Assembly (NCBI GenBank): GCA_017473615.1
Contig: JAFUKL010000035.1
Coordinates: forward strand, 19,443-83,442
Direction: 5' to 3'
Source of the DNA: Muribaculaceae bacterium
Lineage (GTDB): Bacteria > Bacteroidota > Bacteroidia > Bacteroidales > Muribaculaceae
Length of the DNA stretch: 64,000 nucleotides
Shown piece by piece: positions 46,857 through 56,661 of the stretch. A program made the position numbers and the translations under genes. The stretch's first letter is position 1, and the number at the start of each line of letters is the position of its first letter. Below the pieces are notes generated by a model, which saw nothing but the letters and a program-made list of their open reading frames with translations, did no database searches and had not been told where the DNA came from.

Positions 46857-48896
46857 TTATCCCACTTTACAGCCGGGTTTGACTGCTCCCTGCGGACCTA
46901 TCACGACAAGGCTGCCATCTGCATTTTCCGCACTCAAAATCATACCTTGTGACTCAACTCCTTTCAACTTTCGAGGTTCAAAATTGGCAATAAAGCACAC
47001 TTCTTTACCAACCAAATCCTCCGGCTTATAATACTTAGCGATACCGCTCACTATCGTACGACCGCCCATTCCGTCGTCAATCTTGAATTTCAATAGTTTA
47101 TCAGCCTTTGGCACTTTCTCGCATTCAAGAACCTTGCCCACACGGATATCGATTTTTGTAAAGTCATCAAACGCCACCGTAGGAGAAACAGGTTCAGGAG
47201 TAAAACTGTTCACTTCATTCTCTTTTTTTATGCGTTCAAGGCGAGCCATCTGTGCATCTATTTCCGAATCTTCAATTTTCTCAAAAAGCAATTGAGGCTC
47301 TCCAAGCACATGACCTACTGAAAGAAGATCGGTTCTGCCGAGATTAGCCCAGTCGAAATTACTTAAATTAAGCATTTCACGCAATTTTTTGCTACTGAAT
47401 GGCAAAAACGGCTCAAACGCTATTGCAAGATTTGCAACAAGTTGAAGTGCCATATTCAATATGGTGCTTACCCGAGCCATATCGGTCTTTGCAAGTTTCC
47501 ACGGCTCGGTATCGGCAAGGTATTTGTTTCCTATACGCGCCAAATTCATTGCTTCCTTCTGTGCATCGCGGAACTTAAAGTTATTTAACAGCTTTTCCAC
47601 CTCTTCTTTCACTCCGGCAAATTCCTTAAGTGTCTCACGGTCATAATCGGTCAAGTCGCCTACCTCAGGCACTATACCATTGAAATATTTCTTTGTGAGC
47701 TGTAACGCACGGTTAACAAAATTGCCGTATATAGCCACAAGCTCGCTATTATTACGCGCCTGAAAATCTTTCCACGTAAAATCGTTATCCTTCGTTTCGG
47801 GAGCATTGGCAGTAAGCACATAGCGCAGTACATCCTGTTTTCCCGGGAAATCCTTGAGGTATTCATGCAACCATACTGCCCAATTGCGGGATGTGGAGAT
47901 TTTGTCACCTTCAAGATTCAGGAATTCATTGCTCGGCACATTATCCGGCAAAATATAGCTGCCTTCGGCTTTAAGCATTGTAGGGAACACAATACAATGG
48001 AATACAATATTATCTTTTCCGATAAAATGAATCAAACGTGTACTTTCATCTTTCCACCATTTCTCCCAATCGTTGGGAAGAAGTTCCTTTGTATTGCTTA
48101 TGTATCCTATAGGAGCATCAAACCACACATAAAGCACCTTTCCCTCTGCACCTTCCACCGGAACCGGAATACCCCATTCCAAGTCGCGCGTAACAGCACG
48201 AGGACGCAAACCGGCATCAAGCCAACTCTTGCACTGCCCATATACATTGCTTCGCCATTCCTTATGACCCTCAAGTATCCACTTTTCAAGCCATTGTTGA
48301 TAATCATTAAGCGGCAAATACCAATGAGACGTAGGACGTTTTACAAGCCGATTACCTGTGAGCGCATTCTTTGGATTAATAAGTTCATCGGGAGAAAGCG
48401 TACTTCCGCACTTCTCGCACTGGTCTCCATAAGCACCATCGGCATGACACCGAGGACACTCACCCACAATATTACGGTCGCTCAAGAATTGTTTAGCCTC
48501 CTCATCGTAGAACTGCTCACTTTCCATTTCCACAAACTTACCCTCATCATAGAGTTTGCGGAAAAAGTCGCTTGCAAGTTGATGATGCGTTTCCGATGTT
48601 GTGCGGCTGTACACATCAAAAGATATTCCGAAGTCGGCAAACGATTGCTTGATAAGACTATGATAACGGTCAACCACATCTTGAGGTGTACATCCTTCTT
48701 TCTTGGCACGGATTGTTACCGGTACTCCATGCTCATCGCTGCCACCTATAAGCAGAACCTCCTCGCCTTTTAAGCGAAGATAACGGACATAAATATCAGC
48801 AGGAACATATACACCGGCAAGGTGTCCTATGTGAACGGGACCGTTGGCATAAGGCAAAGCGGTTGTAACCAAAGTGCGTGCAAATTTCTTCTCCAT
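46857..48896 (-). CDS. metG: Methionyl-tRNA synthetase
   Basis: A 679-residue class I synthetase. The HIGH motif is [16 protein letters not shown]. Zinc cysteines occur in [17 protein letters not shown]. The KMSKS loop is DKISTSRNW. An anticodon-binding domain follows, and the last ~110 residues are a tRNA-binding OB-fold domain ([20 protein letters not shown]), as in long MetRS. First gene of metG-manC-glycosyltransferase. Confidence 0.97.
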   Translation of the reverse strand: MEKKFARTLVTTALPYANGPVHIGHLAGVYVPADIYVRYLRLKGEEVLLIGGSDEHGVPVTIRAKKEGCTPQDVVDRYHSLIKQSFADFGISFDVYSRTTSETHHQLASDFFRKLYDEGKFVEMESEQFYDEEAKQFLSDRNIVGECPRCHADGAYGDQCEKCGSTLSPDELINPKNALTGNRLVKRPTSHWYLPLNDYQQWLEKWILEGHKEWRSNVYGQCKSWLDAGLRPRAVTRDLEWGIPVPVEGAEGKVLYVWFDAPIGYISNTKELLPNDWEKWWKDESTRLIHFIGKDNIVFHCIVFPTMLKAEGSYILPDNVPSNEFLNLEGDKISTSRNWAVWLHEYLKDFPGKQDVLRYVLTANAPETKDNDFTWKDFQARNNSELVAIYGNFVNRALQLTKKYFNGIVPEVGDLTDYDRETLKEFAGVKEEVEKLLNNFKFRDAQKEAMNLARIGNKYLADTEPWKLAKTDMARVSTILNMALQLVANLAIAFEPFLPFSSKKLREMLNLSNFDWANLGRTDLLSVGHVLGEPQLLFEKIEDSEIDAQMARLERIKKENEVNSFTPEPVSPTVAFDDFTKIDIRVGKVLECEKVPKADKLLKFKIDDGMGGRTIVSGIAKYYKPEDLVGKEVCFIANFEPRKLKGVESQGMILSAENADGSLVVIGPQGAVKPGCKVG

Positions 48897-49050
48897 ATAT
48901 ATAATTTCATTTAATTTTCAATAAATCAGGGAATCTGTTCTTATCTGATACCTTAGAAGCTCCTTTAAAACCGTTTTATATAACTCCGGCTTTTAAAGTC
49001 AAATATTCATGATATTATCATAAAATCAAAACAATTCCTCTTTATTGGTA

Positions 49051-49058
49051 CAAAGTTA
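49051..49058 (-). promoter_or_regulatory. -7 box of the metG promoter
   Basis: TAACTTTG on the minus strand, giving a leader of about 150 bases before metG. The 48897-49237 gap holds this and the divergent obgE promoter. No open reading frame or convincing long hairpin was seen in the leader. Confidence 0.5.
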
Positions 49059-49184
49059 GCACACTCCCGCCGAAATAGAAAATAAACCGCCCTTTATTTC
49101 CACACCCCGCCCCATTTTCCCCATAGAAAAAAATATAACATATCGGCTAATAAAAACATTATTCAAATAAATTAAAGCTGTTTC

Positions 49185-49216
49185 TTAGTGCAATTCGGCT
49201 TTTATAGCTAACTTTG
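49185..49216 (+). promoter_or_regulatory. Promoter of obgE
   Basis: TTAG (49185-49188), a 20-base spacer and TAACTTTG (49209-49216), 22 bases before the start codon. Confidence 0.6.
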
Positions 49217-49237
49217 CACTCCTAAAACTCAAGTGCA

Positions 49238-50428
49238 ATGGCAGATTCCAATTTTATCGACTACGTGAAAATAATGTGCCGCTCTGGAAAGGGCGGAGCA
49301 GGTTCTAAACATTACCGAAGAGCAAAATATATCCCTAAAGGCGGTCCTGACGGCGGCGATGGCGGCAGGGGCGGACATATATTTCTGAAGGGAAACCGTA
49401 ATCTATGGACACTGCTGCACTTAAAGTTCCAGCGGCATGTGTTCGCCACCAATGGCGAGTCGGGCGGACGTAACAGATGTTTCGGAAAAGACGGAGAGGA
49501 TCGCACGATAGAAGTACCCTGCGGAACAGCCGTATATGATGCTGAAACAGGTAAGTTCTTGTGTGATGTTACCGAAGACGGTGAGATTGTAAAGTTACTT
49601 AAAGGAGGACGCGGCGGATTGGGCAATTGCCACTTCGCCACAGCCACCAACCGAACCCCTCGTTATGCACAACCGGGTGAACCCGCCATCGAAAAAACCA
49701 TCATCCTCGAGCTTAAACTTCTTGCCGATGTGGGTCTTGTGGGTTTTCCTAATGCAGGAAAATCAACTTTACTGTCGTCTATATCGGCAGCAAAACCCAA
49801 AATAGCCAATTACCCATTCACCACACTTGAACCGAATCTCGGAATCGTGAGTTACCGAGGCAGCCAATCATTCGTAATGGCTGACATTCCGGGAATAATA
49901 GAGGGAGCGAGTGAGGGTAAAGGGTTAGGCTTAAGGTTTCTACGGCACATTGAACGAAATGCTGTGCTTTTATTTATGATTCCTGCCGATAGCGATGACA
50001 TAAAGAAAGAATATGCCATACTTTGCAATGAATTGCAGCAGTTCAACCCTGATCTTGTAGATAAGCCTCGCATGCTTGCGATTACCAAATGCGATATGCT
50101 GGACGAAGAATTGATGGAGGAAATGCGTAACGACATACCCGAAGACGTACAATGCGTTTTCATTTCATCGGTGGCAAACATGGGTCTTACCGAACTGAAA
50201 GATGCCCTATGGCGTATCATCAACGACGAGAACAACCGTATTCCGACTAAAATTACGCACCGCGACCTTGACGAAAAACGTCGAGTGAAAGAAGAGGACG
50301 ATTTCATTTTTGAACCGGAAGCATTACCCGAAGATGATGATTATTTGGAAGAAGAATGGGATGAGGAAGAAGAATTATATGATGACGATGACCGATTCTT
50401 CTATGAAGACAATCTGAAAAACGAATAA
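49238..50428 (+). CDS. obgE: Ribosome-associated GTPase Obg (CgtA)
   Basis: A 396-residue GTPase. The glycine-rich Obg domain (residues 1-160, e.g. [18 protein letters not shown]) precedes the G domain with P-loop [13 protein letters not shown]3 [11 protein letters not shown] and G4 TKCD. The C-terminus is a strongly acidic tail rich in Asp and Glu. It takes part in 50S assembly and stress control. Confidence 0.96.
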   Translation: MADSNFIDYVKIMCRSGKGGAGSKHYRRAKYIPKGGPDGGDGGRGGHIFLKGNRNLWTLLHLKFQRHVFATNGESGGRNRCFGKDGEDRTIEVPCGTAVYDAETGKFLCDVTEDGEIVKLLKGGRGGLGNCHFATATNRTPRYAQPGEPAIEKTIILELKLLADVGLVGFPNAGKSTLLSSISAAKPKIANYPFTTLEPNLGIVSYRGSQSFVMADIPGIIEGASEGKGLGLRFLRHIERNAVLLFMIPADSDDIKKEYAILCNELQQFNPDLVDKPRMLAITKCDMLDEELMEEMRNDIPEDVQCVFISSVANMGLTELKDALWRIINDENNRIPTKITHRDLDEKRRVKEEDDFIFEPEALPEDDDYLEEEWDEEEELYDDDDRFFYEDNLKNE

Positions 50429-50449
50429 TCATTCACCAAGCCCCACCTA

Positions 50450-51166
50450 ATGCAAAGATACTCAATAATAAGAGACAAGAATCCCCGCGAGATAGTACTC
50501 TTGAGGGGTAAAGGTTGCCAATATAAACGTTGTGCCTTCTGTGATTACCACGAAGATGCATCACAAGACGAAAAGGAGAATCTACGCATAAACAGAATTG
50601 CGTTGTCACAAGTCACAGGAAAGTATGGCTCACTGGAAATTATCAATTCGGGGTCTTTCTGTGAATTGGACGAAAACACAATGTCTCTCATAATTGACAC
50701 CTGTCGTAACAGGAACATCAGAACCGTACATTTTGAATGCCACTGGCTATATCGCAATCACATTCCACGATTGCGGGAACGTTTTTCCGCCGAGGGTATA
50801 AAAGCCATAATAAAAACAGGCATAGAGACTTTTGACTACGAATACCGCGAGAAAGTGATGCTGAAAGGCATCAAAGAAAAATCACCCGAACGATTAAGCA
50901 AAGACTTCGACGAATGCTGTCTCCTTTTCGGATTGCCGGGTCAAGACACCAAGTCAATGACTGAAGATATCGAAACAGGACTGAAATGGTTCAATAGAGT
51001 GTGCGTAAACATAATGACTTCAAACACTGCTCGATTGCAACCCGACAAGGACGTAATACGCACTTTTCTTCAAGAAGTTTACCCAATATACCGCAACAAT
51101 ATACGTGTAGACATCTTACTACACAACACTGATTTCGGTGTAGGCAACAAGGACAATGAATTATGA
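50450..51166 (+). CDS. Radical SAM protein with CX4CX2C cluster motif, linked to queuosine transporter
   Basis: A 238-residue protein. The iron-sulfur motif is GCQYKRCAFCDYH, with cysteines at residues 23, 28 and 31, so spacing is CX4CX2C rather than the canonical CX3CX2C. SGSFCE probably takes the place of the SAM-contacting GGE motif, and TGIETFDYEYRE is an Elp3/HemN-like block. Its stop overlaps the start of a YhhQ-type queuosine-precursor transporter gene (ATGA at 51163-51166). This suggests a role in queuosine or queuine salvage, perhaps similar to the QueL lyase of Clostridioides difficile (inference). No tgt or other que gene is in the window. Confidence 0.85.
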   Translation: MQRYSIIRDKNPREIVLLRGKGCQYKRCAFCDYHEDASQDEKENLRINRIALSQVTGKYGSLEIINSGSFCELDENTMSLIIDTCRNRNIRTVHFECHWLYRNHIPRLRERFSAEGIKAIIKTGIETFDYEYREKVMLKGIKEKSPERLSKDFDECCLLFGLPGQDTKSMTEDIETGLKWFNRVCVNIMTSNTARLQPDKDVIRTFLQEVYPIYRNNIRVDILLHNTDFGVGNKDNEL

Positions 51167-51867
51167 ATGAATTTCTTATCATATTATCTTTTATCGTTGT
51201 TTATGGTTGTGTAGCCCTATTCTACCGCCTATACGGCAAAACCGGACTTGTAGCGATGAATGTAGCTGTAACCATTCTCGCCAACATAGAAGTATTGCTG
51301 CTTGTAGACGCTTTCGGCGTGGAAATGACACTCGGAAATGTGCTTTTTGCAAGTACATTCCTTATCACCGACGTTTTGAGCGAAAATCACAGCAAGAAAG
51401 ACGCTAATCGGGCTGTTATCATAAGTTCGTTATGCTCCGTTTTTTTCGTTGCCGTATCACAACTGTGGTTGTTGTACACCCCAAGCCCTAACGACTGGGC
51501 GCAAGGTGCATTCAAGACTATTTTTGCAGTTACCCCGCGTGTGGTATGCGTTTCGCTTTTAGTATATTTAGTATCTCAACTCACAGATGTGTGGCTTTAC
51601 CATAAATGGTGGGAGTGGTGCAAAAAACGTTTCGGGAATGCCCGTAGCGGATTATGGATAAGAAATAACGGCTCTACTCTGATTTCTCAGTTCTTCAACA
51701 CCCTGCTGTACACATTCCTTGCATTCTACGGAATGTACCCTGCCGATGTACTTTGGTCAATATTCATCAGCAGTTATGCTATATACATTGTAACAAGTTT
51801 GCTTGACACTCCCGTTGTATACTGGTGTCGTCACATACACGAAAAACAGATAAAAAGAAGTAACTAA
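51163..51867 (+). CDS. YhhQ/VUT-family queuosine-precursor transporter
   Basis: A 234-residue membrane protein with about six hydrophobic segments. The family blocks are FASTFLITDVLSENHSKKDA near residue 65, WLRNNGST-like GLWIRNNGSTLISQFFNTLL, and the final TSLLDTPVVYW. YhhQ proteins import preQ0, preQ1 or related queuosine precursors. Translationally coupled to the radical SAM gene. Confidence 0.9.
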   Translation: MNEFLIILSFIVVYGCVALFYRLYGKTGLVAMNVAVTILANIEVLLLVDAFGVEMTLGNVLFASTFLITDVLSENHSKKDANRAVIISSLCSVFFVAVSQLWLLYTPSPNDWAQGAFKTIFAVTPRVVCVSLLVYLVSQLTDVWLYHKWWEWCKKRFGNARSGLWIRNNGSTLISQFFNTLLYTFLAFYGMYPADVLWSIFISSYAIYIVTSLLDTPVVYWCRHIHEKQIKRSN

Positions 51868-51886
51868 GAAGCCGTTTTGAATTTTC

Positions 51887-52858
51887 TCACATCGCAATAG
51901 TGGTGAGTAACTCAGCCACTCCTTTAAGGGATAATTTCGACACAGCAGCCGGAACAAGAACCGTTTCTCCTTGATGTATCGATGTCAAATTACCGAAATC
52001 ATCAGTAATATCAACTTTCCCTTTCAAGCACATTATTATCCTAAAAGAATCTGCGTCCGGTGAATTAATTTCATATTCACCATCAATGATTATACGACTT
52101 GTGGCAAAATATTCGCATTTCACTAATTTAGTTTCCCCCAAGCCACCCGCAGGACATGAAGTAACATAACCATCTTGAACTGTAAAGTCAATCGCATTTC
52201 TTGCCCATTTGGTATGCAGCTCACGCGTATTTCCTTGAGCATCACGGCGGTCAAAGTCATAAACACGATAAGTTATATCGCACGTCCTCTGAATTTCAGC
52301 TATAAGGTTTCCGGCTCCGATACTGTGAATACGCCCAGCCGGTAGATAAAACAAATCCCCTGCATGCGAATCATGACATGCCACAACATCCATAATTGTA
52401 TTATCGGCTATTCGCTGTTCAAATTCCTTAGGAGTAATGTCTTGTGTGAACCCCACGTTTATCTTAGCATTATCATCGGCATCTATAACATACCAGAACT
52501 CGGTCTTTCCAAAACTATTATGGCGGTTTTTCGCAATAATATCGTTAGGATGCACCTGTAGGGACAAGTCCTGCTTGGCGTCAATAAATTTCACTAAAAT
52601 GGGGAAAGTATCACCATACTTGGCATATATCTTGTCTCCAACCAATGCTCCCTTATACTTTCTTATCAATTCAACTATAGTCAATCCTGCATCCGCACCT
52701 TCACAAACGACCGACTCCTTACCTGTAACACCGGATATCTCCCAACTTTCACCGATTTGTTTTTGTTCGGTAACAATATCCTTGTATTGGGCGATTTTCT
52801 CTCCGCCCCAAAGTACAGATTTCAGATAGGGTTGAAATTTGATAAATCCTATATTCAT
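51887..52858 (-). CDS. manA: Mannose-6-phosphate isomerase, class I
   Basis: A 323-residue cupin-type zinc enzyme that interconverts fructose-6-phosphate and mannose-6-phosphate. Metal-binding blocks are LSLQVHPNDIIA and GKTEFWYVIDAD, and LPAGRIHSIGAGNLIAEIQ is the third. Length matches short Firmicutes/Bacteroidetes-type enzymes. With manC it gives the route to GDP-mannose, though the genes are 5 kb apart. Confidence 0.94.
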   Translation of the reverse strand: MNIGFIKFQPYLKSVLWGGEKIAQYKDIVTEQKQIGESWEISGVTGKESVVCEGADAGLTIVELIRKYKGALVGDKIYAKYGDTFPILVKFIDAKQDLSLQVHPNDIIAKNRHNSFGKTEFWYVIDADDNAKINVGFTQDITPKEFEQRIADNTIMDVVACHDSHAGDLFYLPAGRIHSIGAGNLIAEIQRTCDITYRVYDFDRRDAQGNTRELHTKWARNAIDFTVQDGYVTSCPAGGLGETKLVKCEYFATSRIIIDGEYEINSPDADSFRIIMCLKGKVDITDDFGNLTSIHQGETVLVPAAVSKLSLKGVAELLTTIAM

Positions 52859-52919
52859 ATATGACTTGAAAATCTCAATTATATTTCATTAACTATGCGC
52901 ATTCCTATAAAGAACACTT

Positions 52920-52946
52920 TTATGCGTATTTCATGTTAACGCATAA
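52920..52946. promoter_or_regulatory. Inverted repeat upstream of manA
   Basis: TTATGCGT (52920-52927) and ACGCATAA (52939-52946) form a perfect 8-base inverted repeat with an 11-base spacer. A related palindrome ATGCGCAT lies at 52895-52902. It could be an operator for manA or a hairpin after the GH26-like gene. No consensus -7 box was found here. Confidence 0.35.
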
Positions 52947-53060
52947 TGTTTGCGAATTTACAACTTTTTCCACTATTATCCGCACCTTTATGCCTATTTT
53001 TGCTTATTAACACCAAAACATGCTGTTTTATTATACTCCAATTTTCCGATATATCGTTGT

Positions 53061-54407
53061 CTATTTGCTTTCACAAGTAACTACATATTCATTACTCATC
53101 AACCTATTCCAACGTATCGCGATATCATCATTATCACTATTTTCGGCAATAAAAAACGCCCAAGTACTGCCATCGGTAACACATGCATCAGGCTCAGGGA
53201 TATCACCACACTCCGTGACTGCAAGCATCTTCTTTCCTCCAAAAGTTTCATTTAGCAAAAGAAACTTATCTATCATCGAGCCGGAAGAATCAGCCTTTAT
53301 TCCTATCACATCAACAAATTTATCACCGGGATACCATTCATAAATCGACTCACCCGAAGATGCCGATACATCAACCGACCATACCCAAATCAAATTATTC
53401 AACTTATACCTGACTACAAGCCTATCATAAATTAACTCCCATAAACACTTGAAATATGGTGCACCACTCTGCCCCCACCAATGTCCTTGAGCTGTACAAA
53501 CCGGGCAGAACAATACAGATATTCCCTCCTCTTGCAACATCTGTAGATATTGTGCTACAAGTTCTATATCATCTTCTATAAACTTACTTTCCCAAGTTCC
53601 ATTAATTACAGCCCTCTGCACGCTGAAACCACTGTCAGACGAATAATTTTCCGGAATATCGTTCTCCTGTGACGGCGTAAACCATTCCCACGCAAATGCC
53701 ACAATTCCGCCATATCCATAATGCTCTTTGATAGCCGATATATCACTATAGTCGGTTGTGTGTATTTGACGGAAGTCATAGCAAGCAATCAACGGTCGCT
53801 GACTGACTGCCAAAAAAACGGCATCTGACGAACTATTTCCATTCACTTCATCTTCAATCACACCGGAAATAATGCGGTTCCCATACACCGACAACATATA
53901 TTCATATAATTCAACCGTTTCCTCATTAGCATCGGCATTACACAAGTGTTTCGAGACCAAACTCAGATTTACAACAGCTCTCGTCCTAAAACTCAAAGAA
54001 AATGGTTTTACTGTATTATTCCCATCAGCCGACAAAGCATCGCTCTTGACAACCACTGTATACGAAATTGCCGGTTCAAGCGACAGAGGAATTGTCAGAA
54101 CATTCCCGTCAACGGCAGCATCTACAACCACTCTGTCATTTACCGTAATTTGTTCAGGCTTTGAAATGGCTATCTTTCCCGAATAAGTAAGTATCAGGCT
54201 TTGCGTATTTTCCGAATCTATCACTGCATCTTGTTCGATAGACTGAGAAACTACTTTCACAACACCTGAAACAGAAGAACCCGGGATTTCTGTAGGGTCG
54301 TCTTCCGGCAAACGCGGTTCATCATTATCACGATTGTCGTCACCTCCACAACTCATACCAATAAGCAAAAAGAAAATGGAGAAAAACCCTATCAAAGCCT
54401 TTTTCAT
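53061..54407 (-). CDS. GH26 mannanase-like lipoprotein lacking the acid/base motif
   Basis: A 448-residue protein with a lipoprotein signal (IGMSCGG). Residues ~45-145 form an Ig-like domain. The rest matches glycoside hydrolase family 26: LYEYMLSVYGNRIISGV, GGIVAFAWEWFTP, LWELIYDRLVVRYKLNNLIW and the nucleophile segment MLAVTECGDIPEPD. In active GH26 enzymes the acid/base sits in RPxHE before WWG; here it reads CPVCTAQGHWWG, so both His and Glu are replaced. It is probably inactive as a mannanase or has another role. Last gene of the DUF1573-DUF1573-meaB-GH26 run. Confidence 0.82.
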   Translation of the reverse strand: MKKALIGFFSIFFLLIGMSCGGDDNRDNDEPRLPEDDPTEIPGSSVSGVVKVVSQSIEQDAVIDSENTQSLILTYSGKIAISKPEQITVNDRVVVDAAVDGNVLTIPLSLEPAISYTVVVKSDALSADGNNTVKPFSLSFRTRAVVNLSLVSKHLCNADANEETVELYEYMLSVYGNRIISGVIEDEVNGNSSSDAVFLAVSQRPLIACYDFRQIHTTDYSDISAIKEHYGYGGIVAFAWEWFTPSQENDIPENYSSDSGFSVQRAVINGTWESKFIEDDIELVAQYLQMLQEEGISVLFCPVCTAQGHWWGQSGAPYFKCLWELIYDRLVVRYKLNNLIWVWSVDVSASSGESIYEWYPGDKFVDVIGIKADSSGSMIDKFLLLNETFGGKKMLAVTECGDIPEPDACVTDGSTWAFFIAENSDNDDIAIRWNRLMSNEYVVTCESK

Positions 54408-54431
54408 ATCCGGTAAACAATATAAGTTTAC

Positions 54432-55529
54432 TTATCCTTGACGAAGTTTCTCAAAATAACGATTAAGAATATCTTGCGCTGCAACAAAAGAACTTTGACG
54501 ATTATTTAATATTAAGTTCTCTTTGCCTGCAAGCAGATTTTCTATTTCAGGATCGTTATAAAAATTGGATTTCAAGCGTTCATTGATAGTCTCTATCATC
54601 CAGTATTTGTCTTGCTCACGGCGTTTTTGTGCAAAGTATCCGTTTGCTTTCACGAAAGAGAAATAACGATCTATCATCTCCCAAACCTCCGGTACGCCCA
54701 ATTCATAATACCCCGAGTATGTGAGAACCTCGGGTGTCCACCCGCTCGGTGGCAATGGGAATAAGTGCAATGCATTCCGGAATTGTGTTTGTGCAAGTTT
54801 ACATCGTTCCACATTATCTCCATCTGCCTTATTTATAACTATACCGTCTGCCATTTCCATGATACCGCGCTTTATACCCTGCAACTCATCGCCAGTACCC
54901 GCTAATTGTATAAGCAGAAAGAAATCTACCATTGAATGAGCAGCCGTTTCACTTTGCCCCACACCAACTGTTTCCACAAAAATATTATCATATCCAGCAG
55001 CCTCGCATAATATTATGGTTTCTCTTGTTTTACGCGCTACTCCGCCAAGAGAACCGGCAGACGGGCTGGGACGAATAAACGCTTTAGGATGAAGCGATAA
55101 CTTTTCCATTCGCGTCTTATCACCAAGAATACTTCCTTTCGTTCGTTCACTGCTTGGGTCTATGGCAAGAACAGCAAGTTTGCCTCCACCCTTAAGCACA
55201 TGCAAACCGAAAACATCAATTGAAGTACTTTTTCCCGCACCGGGCACACCGGTTATACCTATACGGCGAGAATTGCCGGAATAGGGTAGACATTTCTCTA
55301 TTACATCTTGTGCTACTGCCTGATGCTCCGGATTCTGACTTTCCACGAGGGTAACGGCTTGGCTTAGAATGCTTACATTACCGCTCAGGATACCTTCCAC
55401 ATATTCTCCTGCCGAAAGCAATGTCTTACGACGTTTACGCTTGAGATACGGATTTACAATCGGTGGCTGGGTCACTCCTTCATTCACTGTTAAGCCTACA
55501 TATTTCTCATCGTTTTCGGGATGTTCCAT
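54432..55529 (-). CDS. meaB: Methylmalonyl-CoA mutase-associated GTPase MeaB
   Basis: A 365-residue G3E GTPase. P-loop ITGVPGAGKSTSIDVFG, then AIDPSSERTKGSILGDKTRM, FVETVGVGQSE and the NKAD guanine-specificity motif. It guards and reloads B12-dependent methylmalonyl-CoA mutase, used in propionate formation. The mutase genes are not in the window. It lies between a DUF1573 gene and the GH26-like gene. Confidence 0.93.
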   Translation of the reverse strand: MEHPENDEKYVGLTVNEGVTQPPIVNPYLKRKRRKTLLSAGEYVEGILSGNVSILSQAVTLVESQNPEHQAVAQDVIEKCLPYSGNSRRIGITGVPGAGKSTSIDVFGLHVLKGGGKLAVLAIDPSSERTKGSILGDKTRMEKLSLHPKAFIRPSPSAGSLGGVARKTRETIILCEAAGYDNIFVETVGVGQSETAAHSMVDFFLLIQLAGTGDELQGIKRGIMEMADGIVINKADGDNVERCKLAQTQFRNALHLFPLPPSGWTPEVLTYSGYYELGVPEVWEMIDRYFSFVKANGYFAQKRREQDKYWMIETINERLKSNFYNDPEIENLLAGKENLILNNRQSSFVAAQDILNRYFEKLRQG

Positions 55530-55546
55530 ATATCTATATACTGAGG

Positions 55547-56659
55547 TTAATTGTTTGTATTATTATTTTCTATCATTTGCCCTACAAGCCGGACCGTTTG
55601 CTCTGAATTATCCGGGTCATTGGTCAAAACCATAACTTTTGCATTTAACATATCACCCTGTTTTTCAGGATTGACTCGGATTTCCACATTTATCGTTTTC
55701 CCTGGTCTAATCTCGTTTTTATCGACAAATATTTCTACACCTTCATCCAACGTATAAATTCTTCTTATTTTCAGTTCCGACTTGCCTCGGTTAGTTATCT
55801 TAAAATTCTTTTTAATACATTCTCCTACACGGCTTATTTTACCGAAATCTATTTTCACATCAGAAATTTCGGCTACAGCAGCTTTGGCTTTTTCCTTCTT
55901 GGATAGTACCGAGAAATCTTCATTCACAACAGCCGTTACATCAATATGAGTAATCCCGGCAACAGCTACAGAACTATATCCCGATGCCGGACCGGTCTCC
56001 ATCGTAAAAGTATCCTGTACAAGCCCCCATTCGTCATTCAACCCCGAATGATAAGTAACCGTTATGGTTGCTTGTTCTCCGGGCTTAACCGTCTCCGGTA
56101 TCATCTCCACACGGATATGCCGAGGGATATTGCTGAAAACAGCTTTTAGACTATCTTCACTACGATTATATACACCGATATACCGAGTGCGTGATTTTCC
56201 CTTTATAATTTTTCCGAAAGGCATTATTCTTTGCTCTATACTCAAAGCCCCTACACTTATGGGGTAACGTTCATGTATTGTTTCCGGCGACCCTATCACA
56301 TTTCCTTTTATTGTTAAGGTGCTGCGGTTTGGGATTCCATCGGTATATACATACACATTTTTATCAAACCTACCCGGACGTCCGACTGGATTATAAGTAA
56401 GCGTTACAACTCCCGTATCACCAGGAGCTACATCACTCAGTGTATATGAAGATGCAGTACAACCACACGTAGAACGAACATTTGTTACCCGTAAAACACT
56501 ATCGCCTGTATTTATAAATTTCATGACACACGACACCTTGCCCGTTTCTTCCTTAAATGAGCCAAAATCATAAACCGTGCGTAACCATGTGGCTACACCC
56601 TCGGCATGACATAAAACAGCCATTTGTATAAAAAGAACTACGGCAAGCAGATGTCTCAT
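55547..56659 (-). CDS. Secreted DUF1573 protein, long form
   Basis: A 370-residue protein with a signal peptide (MRHLLAVVLFIQMAVLCHA). Three Ig-like units follow. The first has the DUF1573 pattern (YDFGSFKEETGKVSCVMKF, STCGCTASSYT, GVVTLTYNPVGRPGRFDK), and the last is similar (IDFGKISRVGECIKKNFKI, TLDEGVEIFV). DUF1573 proteins are common exported Bacteroidetes proteins of unknown function. It begins two bases after a short paralogue, probably a local duplication. Confidence 0.87.
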   Translation of the reverse strand: MRHLLAVVLFIQMAVLCHAEGVATWLRTVYDFGSFKEETGKVSCVMKFINTGDSVLRVTNVRSTCGCTASSYTLSDVAPGDTGVVTLTYNPVGRPGRFDKNVYVYTDGIPNRSTLTIKGNVIGSPETIHERYPISVGALSIEQRIMPFGKIIKGKSRTRYIGVYNRSEDSLKAVFSNIPRHIRVEMIPETVKPGEQATITVTYHSGLNDEWGLVQDTFTMETGPASGYSSVAVAGITHIDVTAVVNEDFSVLSKKEKAKAAVAEISDVKIDFGKISRVGECIKKNFKITNRGKSELKIRRIYTLDEGVEIFVDKNEIRPGKTINVEIRVNPEKQGDMLNAKVMVLTNDPDNSEQTVRLVGQMIENNNTNN

Positions 56660-56661
56660 AG

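Noticed and set aside
47865-48773. 302-residue open frame on the plus strand
   Set aside because: It lies fully antisense to metG, which has all synthetase motifs; the translation has no recognisable domain.
48897-49045. A T-box or other riboswitch in the metG leader
   Set aside because: No T-box specifier or conserved sequence was found, and the few short palindromes are AT-rich.
53020-53040. Hairpin AAAACA/TGTTTT as terminator of the GH26-like gene
   Set aside because: The stem has six mostly AT pairs and is not followed by a T run on the minus strand.
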